Below, piece by piece: positions 7,254 to 19,400 of a DNA stretch of 64,000 nucleotides. A program made the position numbers and the translations under genes. The notes beneath the pieces were generated by a model. It did not search any database. It saw nothing but the letters and a program-made list of their open reading frames with translations, and was not told the DNA's origin. Within the stretch, counting starts at the first letter, position 1, and every line of letters begins with the position of its first letter. Origin of the DNA: DASXUX01 sp036504595 (lineage in GTDB: Bacteria; Planctomycetota; SZUA-567; H5-PLA8); assembly GCA_036504595.1 (NCBI GenBank), contig DASXUX010000067.1, positions 124,001 to 188,000 on the forward strand, read 5' to 3'.

Positions 7254-8522
7254 TTACGCCCGCCTCGCCAGCACTCGCTTCTCGTAATCCTTCACTGCCG
7301 CCAGCCACTCCGCGCCAACCGGCACGTCTTCCTTCGCGCAGTAGTAATCCCACACCGCGCCGAAAGGCAGGCTCTTCAACTCCTCTTGAATCGCTAGCCG
7401 CGACGTGAAATCGCCCGACGCCTCCAGCCCCACCAATTTGTCGGTGGGTTCGAGCATCGCGATCAGCAGTGCCTTGATCATGCAGCGCGTGCCGATGGTC
7501 CAGGCCGCGACGCGGTTGATGCTGGCATCGAAGAAATCCAAACCGATGTGCACACGCTTCAGGTAATCGCCGCGCACGAGTTCCTCGGCAATGGCGCGCA
7601 GATCGTCGTTAAGAATCACGACGTGATCGCTGTCCCAGCGCACGCCGCGGCTGACGTGCAGCAGAATCTCATCCAGATTCGCGAGCACCGAGGAGATCTT
7701 GTCGGCCATCGATTCGGTCGGGTGATAGTGCCCGGCGTCGAGCGTCACCAGTTTCTTGTTCGCGACCGCGTAGCCCAGATAAAATTCATGCGAGCCGACA
7801 ACGTACGATTCCGAACCGATCCCGAACAGCTTGCCTTCGATGGCGTCCAAGTTCTGCTTCGGGTCGATCTTCTGCGCGAAGACTTCATCCAGCGATTTCT
7901 TCAAAAGCATGCGCGGCGTTTTGCGGTCGGCGGGAGTGTCCTTGTAGCCGTCGGGAATCCAAACGTTTGTCACGCACGGCGAACCGAGCTCCTTGCCCAT
8001 CCTCTGCCCGATCTTGCGGCAGGCGATCGCGTGATCGACCCAGAACGAACGAATGCCATTGTCGCGATGCGAGAGCGTGAAGCCGTCCGTCGCCTTCGGA
8101 TGCGAGAAAAACGTCGGGTTGAAATCCAGGCCCAGTTTTTTGCTCTTCGCCCAATCAATCCACGCCGAAAAATGTTCGGGCTGCAGCGCGTCGCGATCGA
8201 CTTTCTTGCCCTTTGTCTCCGCGTAGAGCGCATGCAGGTTGAAGCGGTGCGGACCCGGAATGAGGCTGAAGGCTTTCTCTGCGTCGGAGCGCAGTTCGTC
8301 CGCGGTGCGGGCTTTTCCCGGATAGTTGCCCGTGGCCTGAATGCCGCCGCCGCTCAACCCGTCGGGATTCTCAAAGCCGCCGACGTCATCGCCTTGCCAA
8401 CAGTGCAGAGAGATCGGCACCTTGATTAGCGCGTCGAGCGCCCTGTCCGTATTGACACCCAGCGCCGCATAGTGTTCGCGCGCCAGCCCATAAGCCTTCT
8501 CAACTCCGTTGCCCTTCGCCAT
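7254..8522 (-). CDS. rhaA: L-rhamnose isomerase
   Basis: A 422-residue RhaA that converts L-rhamnose to L-rhamnulose in the cytoplasm. Similarity to the enterobacterial enzyme is evident throughout: HCWQGDDVGGFENPDGLSGG, IQATGNYPGKAR, IPGPHRFNLHALY, GLDFNPTFFSHPKA and WIPDGYKD. The metal-site segments are GIGSESYVVGSHEF, LDAGHYHPTE, RWDSDHV and IGLDFFDASINR. The start is the ATG at 8522, with GGAG-type sequence just upstream. No rhaB or rhaD lies in the window. The adjacent divergent sugar ABC transporter with its palindromic operator is a plausible uptake partner. Confidence 0.96.
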   Translation of the reverse strand: MAKGNGVEKAYGLAREHYAALGVNTDRALDALIKVPISLHCWQGDDVGGFENPDGLSGGGIQATGNYPGKARTADELRSDAEKAFSLIPGPHRFNLHALYAETKGKKVDRDALQPEHFSAWIDWAKSKKLGLDFNPTFFSHPKATDGFTLSHRDNGIRSFWVDHAIACRKIGQRMGKELGSPCVTNVWIPDGYKDTPADRKTPRMLLKKSLDEVFAQKIDPKQNLDAIEGKLFGIGSESYVVGSHEFYLGYAVANKKLVTLDAGHYHPTESMADKISSVLANLDEILLHVSRGVRWDSDHVVILNDDLRAIAEELVRGDYLKRVHIGLDFFDASINRVAAWTIGTRCMIKALLIAMLEPTDKLVGLEASGDFTSRLAIQEELKSLPFGAVWDYYCAKEDVPVGAEWLAAVKDYEKRVLARRA

Positions 8523-8628
8523 GAGGAGATCTCCTTATTTGATGCCGTGTGCCGAGATGAAGCGGACAGTCTGACAAGGAGAGCTGGGCTTGTCAACGCG
8601 ACGGAAGCGCACCAGCGCTATGCGCTCA

Positions 8629-8656
8629 TTGACAGCGCGTCCGGCTGTCGTATTGT
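8629..8656 (+). promoter_or_regulatory. Candidate sigma-70 promoter
   Basis: TTGACA at 8629-8634, a 16-base spacer and TATTGT at 8651-8656 lie 20 bases before the ATG of the small gene at 8676. This is a match by eye only. Confidence 0.4.
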
Positions 8657-8675
8657 GAAGTGCGGAGGAACGAGC

Positions 8676-8912
8676 ATGAGCCCAGCCGAAATACTTAAGC
8701 TGCTGCACCGGCGTCCCTTTCAGCCGTTTCGACTGCACCTCTCGGATGGTTCCCATTTCGATGTGAAGCACCCTGAAATGGCGCTGGTGACGCGCACGTC
8801 GCTGGCTGTTGGCGTGCCCGGGAAAGAGGCAGAAGACCTCGCGGAGAGCCTCGACATAATCAGTTGGCTGCATATTGTAAGGTTGGAAGTTCTTCAGTCC
8901 GCTGTTGCCTGA
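8676..8912 (+). CDS. Small conserved protein of unknown function
   Basis: A 78-residue protein beginning MSPAEILKLLHRRPFQPFRL, followed by HLSDGSHFDVKHPEMALV. Short proteins of this pattern (RRPFxPFRxHLSDG, then HPE) recur in planctomycete genomes without assigned function. A strong GGAGGA site lies 6 bases before the ATG. The N-terminal helix plus two predicted beta strands suggest a compact alpha-beta protein. It lies alone between rhaA and the ABC transporter, with a possible promoter directly upstream. Confidence 0.7.
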   Translation: MSPAEILKLLHRRPFQPFRLHLSDGSHFDVKHPEMALVTRTSLAVGVPGKEAEDLAESLDIISWLHIVRLEVLQSAVA

Positions 8913-8962
8913 CAGTCGTTAAATTAGAACTCTTCGCCCCACCTCGGTGTATTTCCTCCCCA

Positions 8963-8978
8963 GCTAAAACGTTTTAGC
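8963..8978. promoter_or_regulatory. Perfect 16-bp palindrome, LacI-type operator
   Basis: GCTAAAACGTTTTAGC is a perfect dyad with central CG, the usual form of LacI/GalR family operators. It lies 10 bases upstream of a candidate -35 box and about 75 bases before the sugar-binding protein gene, so it probably controls the ABC operon. No LacI-family gene is in the window. Confidence 0.65.
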
Positions 8979-8987
8979 AAACCCCGC

Positions 8988-9015
8988 TTGCAAAGGAGCG
9001 CCGCCGCTTTATGTT
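8988..9015 (+). promoter_or_regulatory. Candidate promoter of sugar ABC operon
   Basis: TTGCAA at 8988-8993, a 16-base spacer and TATGTT at 9010-9015. Its -10 box overlaps the upstream ATG at 9011, which favours the internal ATG at 9053 as the true start. Confidence 0.4.
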
Positions 9016-9052
9016 CTCTGCCACACGCGCCACACACTTAAGGAGAAACCCC

Positions 9053-10003
<951 letters not shown>

Positions 10004-10012
10004 ACCCATTTT

Positions 10013-10111
10013 GGATACCGGATTTCGGTTTGCGGATTTGCCAATGAACACCTCCACTCATGGCGACTCAGCCTTCAACAATCCGCAATCTGCAATCCGC
10101 AATCCGCAATC
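10013..10111 (+). repeat. Inverted pair of 7-bp arrays across an ATPase start
   Basis: The left arm (10013-10042) carries GGATTTC, GGTTTGC and GGATTTG units. The right arm (10079-10111) carries CAATCTG and CAATCCG units in reverse-complement sense. The loop of about 36 bases contains the start codon of the ATPase. The left arm starts about 10 bases after the stop of the binding-protein gene. Confidence 0.75.
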
Positions 10112-11630
10112 AAGCAGCCTGCTGGCGGCCTCGGGAATCAAGAAATCCTACTCCTCCGTGGTCCTCGACGGCGTTGACTTCGAGCTCCGCCGCGGCGAAG
10201 TCCACGCGCTCGTCGGCGAAAACGGCGCCGGCAAAAGCACACTTTGCCGGATCATCTGCGGCCTGACTCTGGCCGACGCGGGCCAGATGGTTCTCTCCGG
10301 CCTGCCCTACGCACCGCGTGGCAAGGCCGACGCCGAACATCACGGCGTGCGCATGGTCATGCAGGAACTCAACCTGATCGGCAATCTGTCCGTCGCCGAA
10401 AACATTTTTCTCGCCGAACTCCCCAACCGCATCGGCGTGATCGATTACCGCCGGCTGAACGAAAACGCGCGCGGCGTGATGGCACGCGTGGGCCTCAGCG
10501 ACATCGACCCCAGCCGCCCCGTGAACTCGCTCGGCGTCGGCCAGCAGCAGCTCGTTGAGATCGCCGCCGGCCTGGCGCAACGCTGCGACGTGCTGATTCT
10601 CGATGAACCCACCGCCGCGCTCACCGGCGCCGAAACGGATCTCCTTTTCACGCAGATCGCGCGACTGAAAACCGAAGGCGCCGGCATCATTTACATCTCG
10701 CATCGCATGGAGGAACTCAAGCGCATTGCCGACCGCATCACCGTTCTGCGCGACGGAAAAATGATAGGTACGCGCGAAACGGCTGCGACGAACATCGACG
10801 AGATTGTGCACATGATGGTCGGGCGGCAGATCGACGAAGCGTTCACGTCGGAGCGCCGTGCGCGCGGTGAAGTCGCCTTGCGCGTTGAAAATCTCTGCCG
10901 TGCCGATGTCGTTCGCAACGTCAGCTTTGAAGCTTACCGCGGCGAGATTCTCGGCTTCGCCGGCCTGATGGGTTCCGGCCGCACCGAAACGATGCGTCTG
11001 ATTTTCGGAGCCGACAAGGCCGATGACGGAAACGTGTATCTGCACGGCTCCACTGCGCCCGCCCGCATCCGCTCGCCGCGCGATGCCGTTCGCCGCGGGA
11101 TCGCGCTGTTGACCGAAGACCGCAAAGCGCAAGGCTTGCTGCTGCCGCTCCCGATCCGAATCAACGTTACGCTTGCGCGCATGAAGGAACTGCTCCGGGT
11201 CGGCGCGTGGATCAATTCCCCGGAAGAGCAAGCCGTGGCTCAGCGCTGGACGAAAGCGCTTTCGGTGCGCTGCCACTCATCCGAACAGCGCGCCAATGAA
11301 CTCAGCGGCGGAAACCAGCAGAAGGTCGTCATCGCGCGCTGGCTGCATCGCGATTGCGACATCCTGATCTTCGACGAACCCACGCGCGGCATCGACGTCG
11401 GCGCCAAGTTCGAAATTTACCAGCTCCTGCACGATCTGGCCGCTCGCGGGAAGGCCGTCATCGTCGTCTCGTCAGACTTGAAGGAACTGCTGGGCCTTTG
11501 CGATCGTATCGCCGTGATGTCCGCCGGCACGATCGCCGAGACCTTTGAACGCGGCCAATGGACGCAGGACAAAATCATGGCCGCCGCGCTGAGCGGATAC
11601 ACCCAGACTAAAGCGCTGAGTGCTGAGTAA
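10044..11630 (+). CDS. Sugar ABC transporter ATP-binding protein (RbsA/MglA type)
   Basis: A 528-residue double ABC ATPase energising sugar import at the inner membrane. The first domain has Walker A GENGAGKST, the signature region LGVGQQQLVEIA and Walker B VLILDEPTAAL. The second has the family-typical degenerate Walker A GLMGSGRTE, signature LSGGNQQKVVIARWL and Walker B ILIFDEPTRGID. The first about 30 residues (NNPQSAIRNPQSS) are encoded by the right arm of a heptamer array, so the native N terminus may lie nearer SLLAASGIKKSY. The family length is about 500. The 3' end runs into another heptamer array of GAGTGCT units. Confidence 0.93.
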   Translation: MNTSTHGDSAFNNPQSAIRNPQSSSLLAASGIKKSYSSVVLDGVDFELRRGEVHALVGENGAGKSTLCRIICGLTLADAGQMVLSGLPYAPRGKADAEHHGVRMVMQELNLIGNLSVAENIFLAELPNRIGVIDYRRLNENARGVMARVGLSDIDPSRPVNSLGVGQQQLVEIAAGLAQRCDVLILDEPTAALTGAETDLLFTQIARLKTEGAGIIYISHRMEELKRIADRITVLRDGKMIGTRETAATNIDEIVHMMVGRQIDEAFTSERRARGEVALRVENLCRADVVRNVSFEAYRGEILGFAGLMGSGRTETMRLIFGADKADDGNVYLHGSTAPARIRSPRDAVRRGIALLTEDRKAQGLLLPLPIRINVTLARMKELLRVGAWINSPEEQAVAQRWTKALSVRCHSSEQRANELSGGNQQKVVIARWLHRDCDILIFDEPTRGIDVGAKFEIYQLLHDLAARGKAVIVVSSDLKELLGLCDRIAVMSAGTIAETFERGQWTQDKIMAAALSGYTQTKALSAE

Positions 11631-11644
11631 TGAGTGCTGAGTGC
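11611..11644 (+). repeat. GAGTGCT heptamer array over ATPase stop
   Basis: Units GCTGAGT, GCTGAGT, AATGAGT and GCTGAGT cross the TAA stop of the sugar ATPase. The array supplies the last few codons (ALSAE). Confidence 0.7.
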
Positions 11645-11687
11645 GGCCGAGCTGAATTGAAAGATCGTACCGCCGGCTGCACGGAAC

Positions 11688-11794
11688 GAAGGGGAATAGA
11701 GGCGAAGGGGAGAAGGGGAGAACGGGAGAAACTACGGCTCGCATTGCATCTCTCTCCCTGTCTCCCCCTCTCCCTTTCTCCCCTTCTCCCGCTC
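11688..11794 (+). repeat. Inverted pair of purine/pyrimidine period-8 arrays
   Basis: The left arm (11688-11731) is built of GAAGGGGA-type octamers; the right arm (11748-11794) of TCTCCCTT-type octamers. They are complementary, with a loop of about 16 bases. The structure sits between ATPase and permease genes of one operon, ending 13 bases before the permease ATG, and could act as an attenuating hairpin. Confidence 0.75.
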
Positions 11795-11807
11795 TGACGG
11801 AGGTAAA

Positions 11808-12800
11808 ATGACTGAACGTACTCCCCCTTGGCTGCGCGCAGCGCTGGCCGACTACCTGGGCATGGTGTTGGTGCTGGCCGGCCTGGTCACATATTTCGGC
11901 TGCAACACTGAACACTTCTTCGAACGCTCCACGTTCCTTTCCATCGCCAATCAGATTCCGGACGCCGTCATCATTGCCGCGGGAATGACTTTTGTGCTGA
12001 TCATCGGCGGCATCGATCTCTCTGTCGGCTCGGTCCTGGCGCTCAGCGCCGGGGTGCTGGGCAAGTGCATGGCTCAACACCATTTCTCCTGCGGCAACGC
12101 CCTGCTCGCCGCTGTCTGCGTCGGGGCCGCCTGCGGCGCGCTCAACGGCCTTCTGACCGTCGGCTTCGGGCTTCCCTCCTTTATCGTCACGCTCGGAATG
12201 CTGGAGATAGCGCGCGGCGGGGCGTACATGGTCACCGATTCGAAAACGCAGTACATCGGCAGCGCGATCGGCGTTTTGTCTCAGCCCGCGAGCACGCCCT
12301 GGCTGGCCACGCTGACGGGCGGGCTGACGCTGCCGTTCGCGCTGGCGGTCATCGTTGTTCTCGTTTGTCAATTCATACTTTCGAAAACCGTCTTCGGCCG
12401 CTACATGATCGCGATCGGCACCAATGAGGAAGCCGTGCGGCTCTCAGGCATCGACACGCGGCGCATCAAAGTCGTCGTGTTCATGATCTGCGGATTGCTC
12501 GCCGGCCTGGCCGCCGTGCTTCAGACCTCGCGCCTGGAATCCGCCGACCCGAACGCCGGCACCGGCGCCGAACTACAGGCCATCGCCGCCGTGGTTATCG
12601 GCGGCACCAGCCTCCTCGGCGGCCGCGGTTCCGTCGTGAATTCGTTCTTCGGCGTCGTGGTCATCGCCGTCCTCGGCGCGGGTCTCGCGCAAATGGGCGT
12701 CGGCGAAACCACCAAGCGCATGATCACCGGCGTCGTCATCGTTGCCGCAGTCATTCTGGATCATTACCGCCACCGCATTCTTAACGCGCGGCGGGCGTAA
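11808..12800 (+). CDS. Sugar ABC transporter permease (RbsC type)
   Basis: A 330-residue inner-membrane permease of the ribose/rhamnose branch. Hydrophobic segments alternate through the whole length. The family motif region GGIDLSVGSVLALSAGVLG at about 67-85 and GFGLPSFIVTLGMLEIARG are clear, as is the EAVRLSGIDTRRIK cytoplasmic loop that contacts the ATPase. ATG 11808 follows GGAGG with good spacing. It completes the transporter operon. Confidence 0.93.
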   Translation: MTERTPPWLRAALADYLGMVLVLAGLVTYFGCNTEHFFERSTFLSIANQIPDAVIIAAGMTFVLIIGGIDLSVGSVLALSAGVLGKCMAQHHFSCGNALLAAVCVGAACGALNGLLTVGFGLPSFIVTLGMLEIARGGAYMVTDSKTQYIGSAIGVLSQPASTPWLATLTGGLTLPFALAVIVVLVCQFILSKTVFGRYMIAIGTNEEAVRLSGIDTRRIKVVVFMICGLLAGLAAVLQTSRLESADPNAGTGAELQAIAAVVIGGTSLLGGRGSVVNSFFGVVVIAVLGAGLAQMGVGETTKRMITGVVIVAAVILDHYRHRILNARRA

Positions 12801-12876
12801 TCGCGCGCAGGTCGAACTCTGGTAGCGTAAGCATTCAGTCCGTGCGTTGCATGTCAACGCTGCGGCGAGAGGTCAA

Positions 12877-13319
12877 GGGTCTGTGTCACTTCAGTTGAAT
12901 CAAGCCGCTAGAATCTGCGCGGGCCAGCGGGAAGCCCAGCGGTTGTCGTCGCTGGCTCGATCACAGATGAGCGCGGCGATGGATTCCGCACCTTGCAGCG
13001 TCCAGCGTTTGTTCGCCCCCTTCATGCGATTGCCGATCCGTTTGCAGGTGGCTTCGACGTGACCGCTGGCAACGGATCACGACGCCGACCTTGCATTCGC
13101 GCCAGCCGTTGTCGAGTTCGCCGTTGCGCTTCGCTCCCTTTGCCACGCGTTCGCGAATGCGCATGCCATCGCCTTCGAGCACCAGCAGCAGTTTTGCCCG
13201 AATGCTCGCGTTGTCTGGATGTTCTGTCTGCAAAGCGCGCTCTCCATGAGAAGGTTACTCATGGATCGACCATTCAAGCTCGAAAAATCAGATTAATGCA
13301 ACCGGCGTGACACAGACCC
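12877..13319 (-). mobile_element. 443-bp deleted ISKra4-like insertion sequence
   Basis: Both ends carry the 13-bp inverted repeat GGGTCTGTGTCAC (12877-12889 and, reversed, 13307-13319). The transposase frame on the minus strand has lost its middle: the first 16 codons are joined to the C-terminal part. About 120 bp of its right end recur almost identically at 54.12-54.25 kb. No clear target duplication is visible. Size and structure are those of a non-autonomous derivative. Confidence 0.75.
12900..13233 (-). pseudogene. Transposase remnant, ISKra4-like
   Basis: The N-terminal 16 residues MQTEHPDNASIRAKLL are shared with the copy at 54.16 kb. They are followed, after an internal deletion and a frame change, by a C-terminal stretch reading SGHVEATCKRIGNRMKGANK then RWTLQGAESIAAL, resembling the ISKra4 C terminus (VES-CK-RLKG-MRW-GA-ALLALR). 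The catalytic centre is missing, so no active transposase is possible. The family assignment rests on motif resemblance only. Confidence 0.6.
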
Positions 13320-13492
13320 AACAGACCACTGGCTGGGACAGTGATTAAAATATTTGAGTTTGAGTACCGAACATGGTAGATGAACAAGACGTAATCTAAA
13401 GTCCTGACGATGGATGTTTTCAGTCAGCACCTGCCGACACAGGGAGGCGTTCCGGCATTCCTGCATCCGCATATCTTCAAGGAGGGGCGATC

Positions 13493-16400
13493 GTGGCCAA
13501 CCAACATAGGCTCGCATTGTTTTTGTGGACTCGAGCGTTCGCTCTTCCTCTCTTATTGGCGGCGCCGCTGTGGGCCGCCAACAACGTGCCTCTCGACAAC
13601 GTGATGGTCACAGATGGGGAAGTGAAGACAATCGTACCATCTGGCAGCGGCAATCCAATTTACATCGGCGGGGCGTTCAATTCCGTCGGCCCGTTCCTGG
13701 GAGGCGGCGCGTATCTGAATGCCCAAGGCACTCGTGCATTCAGTTTCCCAATGTTCTCCGGCACTATTAATGCATTGGCGACGGATGGCTTCGGGGGGTG
13801 GTACATTGGAGGCAATTTCACGCACGTGGGCGGCGTACCAAGACGGAACATGGTCCATATACTCTGGAACTGGAGCGTCGATGAGAACTGGCGCGCAGAT
13901 ACCGAGATGCCAGTTAACGCCGTGGTGGTTGCGGGAGATCTCGTTTACATCGGCGGCGACTTCGGAACGATCAACGGCGAAGATCGCAGCAAAGTTGGTT
14001 CGGTCGACACCAAGACAGGTGCGGTGACGTCCTGGAACCCCAGTGCCAATGGCACCGTCCTCGCGGTGTACGCACTGGCCGTTGCCAACAATACCGTTTA
14101 TGTCGGCGGGTGGCTCTGGAATATTGGCGGCCAGGCAAGAAATGACTTGGCGGCTGTTGATGCGACCACCGGGCTGGCAACAAGTTGGGATCCCAATCCC
14201 AACGGCGAAGTCAGAGCTCTGCTCGTGGCCGGGAATACCTTGTACGTTGGAGGCAATTTCTCGACCATTGACGGAATCACGTCGCACCTTGTAGCCTTCG
14301 ACACCACAACCGGACTCAGAACAAGCTGGAACCCAGATGCAGACAACGTCGTGCTGGCATTTGCCGCTTCAGGGAACACCCTGTATGCCGCCGGATGGTT
14401 CTCTAACATCGGGGGGCAGAGCCGCAATGCAATCGCGGCGCTGGACATGACCACGGCCGCCGCGACGGCATGGAACCCCAGCCCGAACAATGTCCCGGTA
14501 TACGCCGTAAGCGTTGCCGGTAACACGGTGTATGCCGGCGGAACGTTTACAGGCATTGGCGGGCAGTCACGCGCCAGAATTGCCGCGCTGGATGCGACAA
14601 CGGGCAATGCGTTGCCCTGGGCCTGGGGCGCGAACAAAGAAGTCCGGGCCCTCGCAGCCTCGCCCAGTGGCGTGTTTGTTGGCGGCAACTTCACGACCGA
14701 AGATGCGCAGACGAGAAATAGACTTGCCGCAATCGATTCCGCCACCGGCACCGCAACTGCATGGAATCCCAACGCCAACTACACGGTATGGTCGTTGGCC
14801 CTTTCAGGCAACATCGTCTACGCGGGGGGCGACTTCAATACTATCGGCGGCAAAGCGCGAAACCAGATTGCGGCCCTGGACACGACAACAGGCAACGCAA
14901 CAGACTGGAATCCGAGCGCGAACGGGTCAGTGCTCGGAGTGGCCGTCTCCGGAGGACCGGTTTATGCCGTCGGCGCGTTCAGCAATATCGGTGGACAGAC
15001 GCGAAATGGATCTGCCGCACTGGATCCAACGACGGGCTTGGCGACAGCCTTCGACCCCAACGCGGATGGACAGGTTAATTGCGTAGCAGTTTCCGGTAAT
15101 ACCGTTTATGTCGGCGGTCAGTTCAGCAATATCGGTGGAGCGTCGCGCCCATGGCTTGCGGCCCTTGATGCAACCACCGGATTGGCGACCGCATGGAATG
15201 CGACCGCCGATGGCGAAGTGTACTGCATCCTGGTCTCTGGAAGCACAATCTATGTGGCGGGCAATTTCATCAACATCGGCGGTTTAGCCCGCAGAGGAGT
15301 GGCTGCCCTGAATGCCTCCGACGGCACAGCCATCGCGAGCTTCGACGCAAATGCCGCACAGGCCGCCATGGCGCTCGCTATCTCGGGGGATACGCTGTTT
15401 ATCGGCGGCTATTACCAGATGCTGGGCGGGGAGCGGCGAAGCAGGCTTTCCGCAGTGGACCTGCTCACCGGTGGTCTTACCGCTTGGAACCCCGGTTCAA
15501 ACAGCTATATCTCAAGTGTCGCCGTCTCAGAAAGCACGCTCTATGTCGGCGGCGGTCCCACCGCGAGTTCCATCGGAAATCCGGGCCGCTCCTACTTTGC
15601 CGCGTTTCCGAACACCGCCCCGGTGATCAAAGACGCGATCATTGACACGACCGAGGATGCCGCATCTGCTCCAACGGGAATGCTGAGCGCCAGTGATGCC
15701 GACGGTGACGCGCCGCTCAAATTCAGCGTCTCTAGTGGCGGCGGAGGATGGGGACTCTCGGCTGCGGGGTCCAAGGGGACATTGACGATTACCAATGAGA
15801 CGACTGGAGCATACCGATACGTCCCCAACGCGAACGCGAACGGAATAGAGACCTATTCGTACCGGGTCTACGATTTGGTGGCATACTCCGCCGTCAAAAC
15901 GATCACGGTCAACATCGCCCCCGTAAACGACGCGCCGACGCTCGGGAACATCTCGGATTTAACCATAACGGAAGATGCAGGCACGCAGACGATCGGCCTC
16001 ACCGGAATTTCCAGCGGTCAATCCGGTGCAAATGAAAACCAGGTTCTGGCCATCACCGCCGCTTCGGACAATTTGGCTTTGATTTCCAGCATTTCAATCA
16101 ACTATACCAGTCCAAATCCCACCGGCTCGTTGGTCTTTAATACCGCGCCGAACATGAGTGGAACGTCGCAAATCACTGTCAACGTCACCGATGATGGCGG
16201 CACGGAGCGTGGCGGCGTCAACACGTTCTCGCGCAGCTTCACAGTTACGGTTCTTCCGGCAGATGATGCGCCGTCATTTGTGGCCGGTTCGGCTCAACGG
16301 GTGCTGGAGGACAGTGGCGCTCAGTCTGTCCCCTCCTGGGCGGCGTCAGTATCTTCCGGCCCATCCGATGAGTCTGTTCAAATCGTCAACTTCATCGTCT

Positions 16401-19400
16401 CCAACGACAACAACGCGCTCTTTTCTGTACAACCGGCGATCTCGGCAACGGGCGCCCTTACGTATACGCCCGCGGCAAACGCCAATGGCATCGCAACTGT
16501 CTCCGTCCAGATTCACGACGACGGTGGAACGGCAAACGGCGGCAGCGACACGTCGGCCGCACAGACCTTCACCCTCACCGTCACGCCGGTTAACGATGTC
16601 CCCTCCTTCACGAAAGGCGGGAACCAGATCGTTCTTGAGGATGCCGGGCCGCAGACCGTAACGAACTGGGCAATCGCGATATCCGCCGGCCCGGCGGACG
16701 AATCGGACCAGACGGTCGATTTTATCGTCACCACTGACAATGGCACTTTGTTCCAGACGCCGCCCGCAATCTCTGCCACCGGCACGCTCAGCTACACGCC
16801 GGCACCGGACGCAAATGGCCTGGCCACCGTCAGCGTGCAGATTCACGACAGCGGCGGAACGGCAAACGGCGGAGTTAACACGTCCGCAGTGCAGACCTTC
16901 ACGATTGCTGTAACCCCCATCAACAATGCCCCAGTGATCGATGGGCTCTCGGACAGGACGATTTTTGAAGATGCCGGCGTGCAATCGATCAACCTCACGG
17001 GAATCTCGTCCGGCGCGTCGAACGAAAACCAAGTGCTGACGATCGCCGCCGTTTCGGACAACCCGGCACTCATTCCCAACCCGGCAGTGACGTATACCAG
17101 TCCAAACAGCACAGGCGTACTGGAGTTCGCGCCCGCTGCGAATGCCCACGGAGTGGCTGCGATCACCGTAACGGTTCACGATGACGGCGGTACGGCCAAC
17201 GGAGGCAGCGACACGACGATAATCGTGTTCAGTGTGACCGTTCTGTCCGCGGCCGACGCACCGATGGCACAACCGCAGTCTTTGACCACGAGCGAAGACA
17301 CGCCGAAGGACATCACGCTCGTGGCGACCGACGGCGACGGCGATGCGCTGACCTACAGTGTCCTGATCCTGCCGGCGCACGGAATCCTGAGCGGCACGGC
17401 CCCGAACCTGGCCTATATTCCCGCGCAAGACTACAATGGGCCGGACAGCTTCAGTTTCAAGGCAAGCGATGGCGGCCTGGAGTCCAACGTGGCCACGGTG
17501 TCCATCACTGTCACTCCGCTTGCCGATCCTTCCATCACGTCCATCAGTCCCACCCAGTCAACGACTAGCGCCACGCCGTTCACGTTGATCGTCGCTGGAG
17601 CCGATTTCAGCAGCAGCTCCGTGGTGCAGTGGGGCAGCATTGCCCTGGCGACGACCTTCGTCTCCAGCTCGCAGCTCACCGCCACCGTCGGAACCACTCA
17701 GCTTTCCGTGCCCGGCGCCTTCCCGGTGACTGTGTATACGCCAAATCCCGGGGGCGGAACCTCAAACGCCATGAACTTCTATCTCTATTCCGGTGCTGCA
17801 ACGGCGGCATGGACCGTCCTCAATACAAACGACTCGGGGCCCGGTTCACTCCGCCAGGTGATGGCCGATGTTCGCGCGGGCGAGTCCGTCCAGTTCGACG
17901 CAGCCGTCTTTGACCTCACAGCGTCGGATGCCGCGACCACCATCAACATTCGAAGCCCGCTGCCGCCGATGGACAAAGGCGGGGTCACCATCGATGCCCA
18001 GGACCGGCGCGTCACCATAAACGGCAGCGCCGCGGGTTCGACCGACGGTCTTGTGATTGCCTCAGACTCAAACCATATCGTGGGGCTGACAGTTCTCGGA
18101 TTCACCGGGTCCGGCGTGGCCGTTCACGACTGTGCGAACAATACGCTCGGAGGCAGTCGCCGCAGCGGAACAGGGCCCAACGGGCAAGGCCTGCGCATCG
18201 CCAATTGCGGTACCTACGGCGTTCAGATCAGCGGCCCCGCTTCAACCGGAAACGTCGTCAAAGGGTGCTGGCTCGGACTGAGCGCCTCCGGCAAGGACAT
18301 GAGCGCCAACCTGGCGGGCGTGCTGATCGAAGCTGGCGCGCATGCGAATATGATCGGCGGCACCAACGTTGGAGAACGCAACGCCATCAGCGGCAACTTC
18401 TATGAAGGCATTACCGTTTCCGGCTCGGGTTCGGACGACAACACCATCCTGGCAAACGTGGTCGGTGCCGCGGCCGTCACCGAGGTCTCGACCCGGGCCG
18501 TGGCATCGCGTGCCGAAGATGATCTGCTATATGGCATGCGCGGCGCCGTCGGCAATGGCAGCGCCGGCGTGTTCCTATCCAAGAGCACCAAGGGAACCAA
18601 AGTCGGCGGAGATGCCGATACGGATAGCAACCTCATCGGCTACAACGGAGGTAACGGCGTCGAAGTCCGCTCCACGGATGCGAAGAACAATTCCGCACGA
18701 GGAAACCGTATCTCGCAGAATCGCAATGGCGGCATAGCCCTCTTTGATGGCAGCAACAACGGCATCAAGGCGCCGAAGTTCATTGCCGTGGAACGGCTGC
18801 CTTCCCGCCGTGACGTGGCGTTCCGGTCTGCCGCAAGTGTGCACATAAAGGGAGCAACCGACGTGGCTTCCGGCCGCGTGGAACTGTTCACGGACCCCGG
18901 CGATCAGGGAGCACTCCTTGTCGGGCGAGCAACGGTAACCGCTAGCGCTTGGCAGATCGACCTGGATGTCAGCGAAGTGGACAACATCACAGCGACGTTC
19001 ACGGACGATAGTGGCAACACCTCGCCATTCGCCGTTTTAGGCCGAGCGCCGGCGCCCCCGATTCCCGTCGTCAACAGCGCCTCGACAGCCTCGGGCGAGA
19101 CCAATGCTTCCTTCAGCTACACGATCGCGGCAAGCAACACCCCGAGCAGCTTTGGAGCTACTGGGTTGCCGGCTGGTCTAAGCATTGATGCCACGACCGG
19201 CGTGATCTCCGGCACTCCGGCGTCGGGCGGCAGTTTCACGGTCGTACTGAGTGCCACGAATGCTTTCGGCACCGGAACACAAGATCTCGCACTCACCATC
19301 TCCGGGGCGAACAGCGTTCCCGCGATCACCAGCCCGCTCAACGCGAGCGGTTCGACCAATCAGCCGTTCAGCTACAGCATTACGGCCACTGGGCTAACGC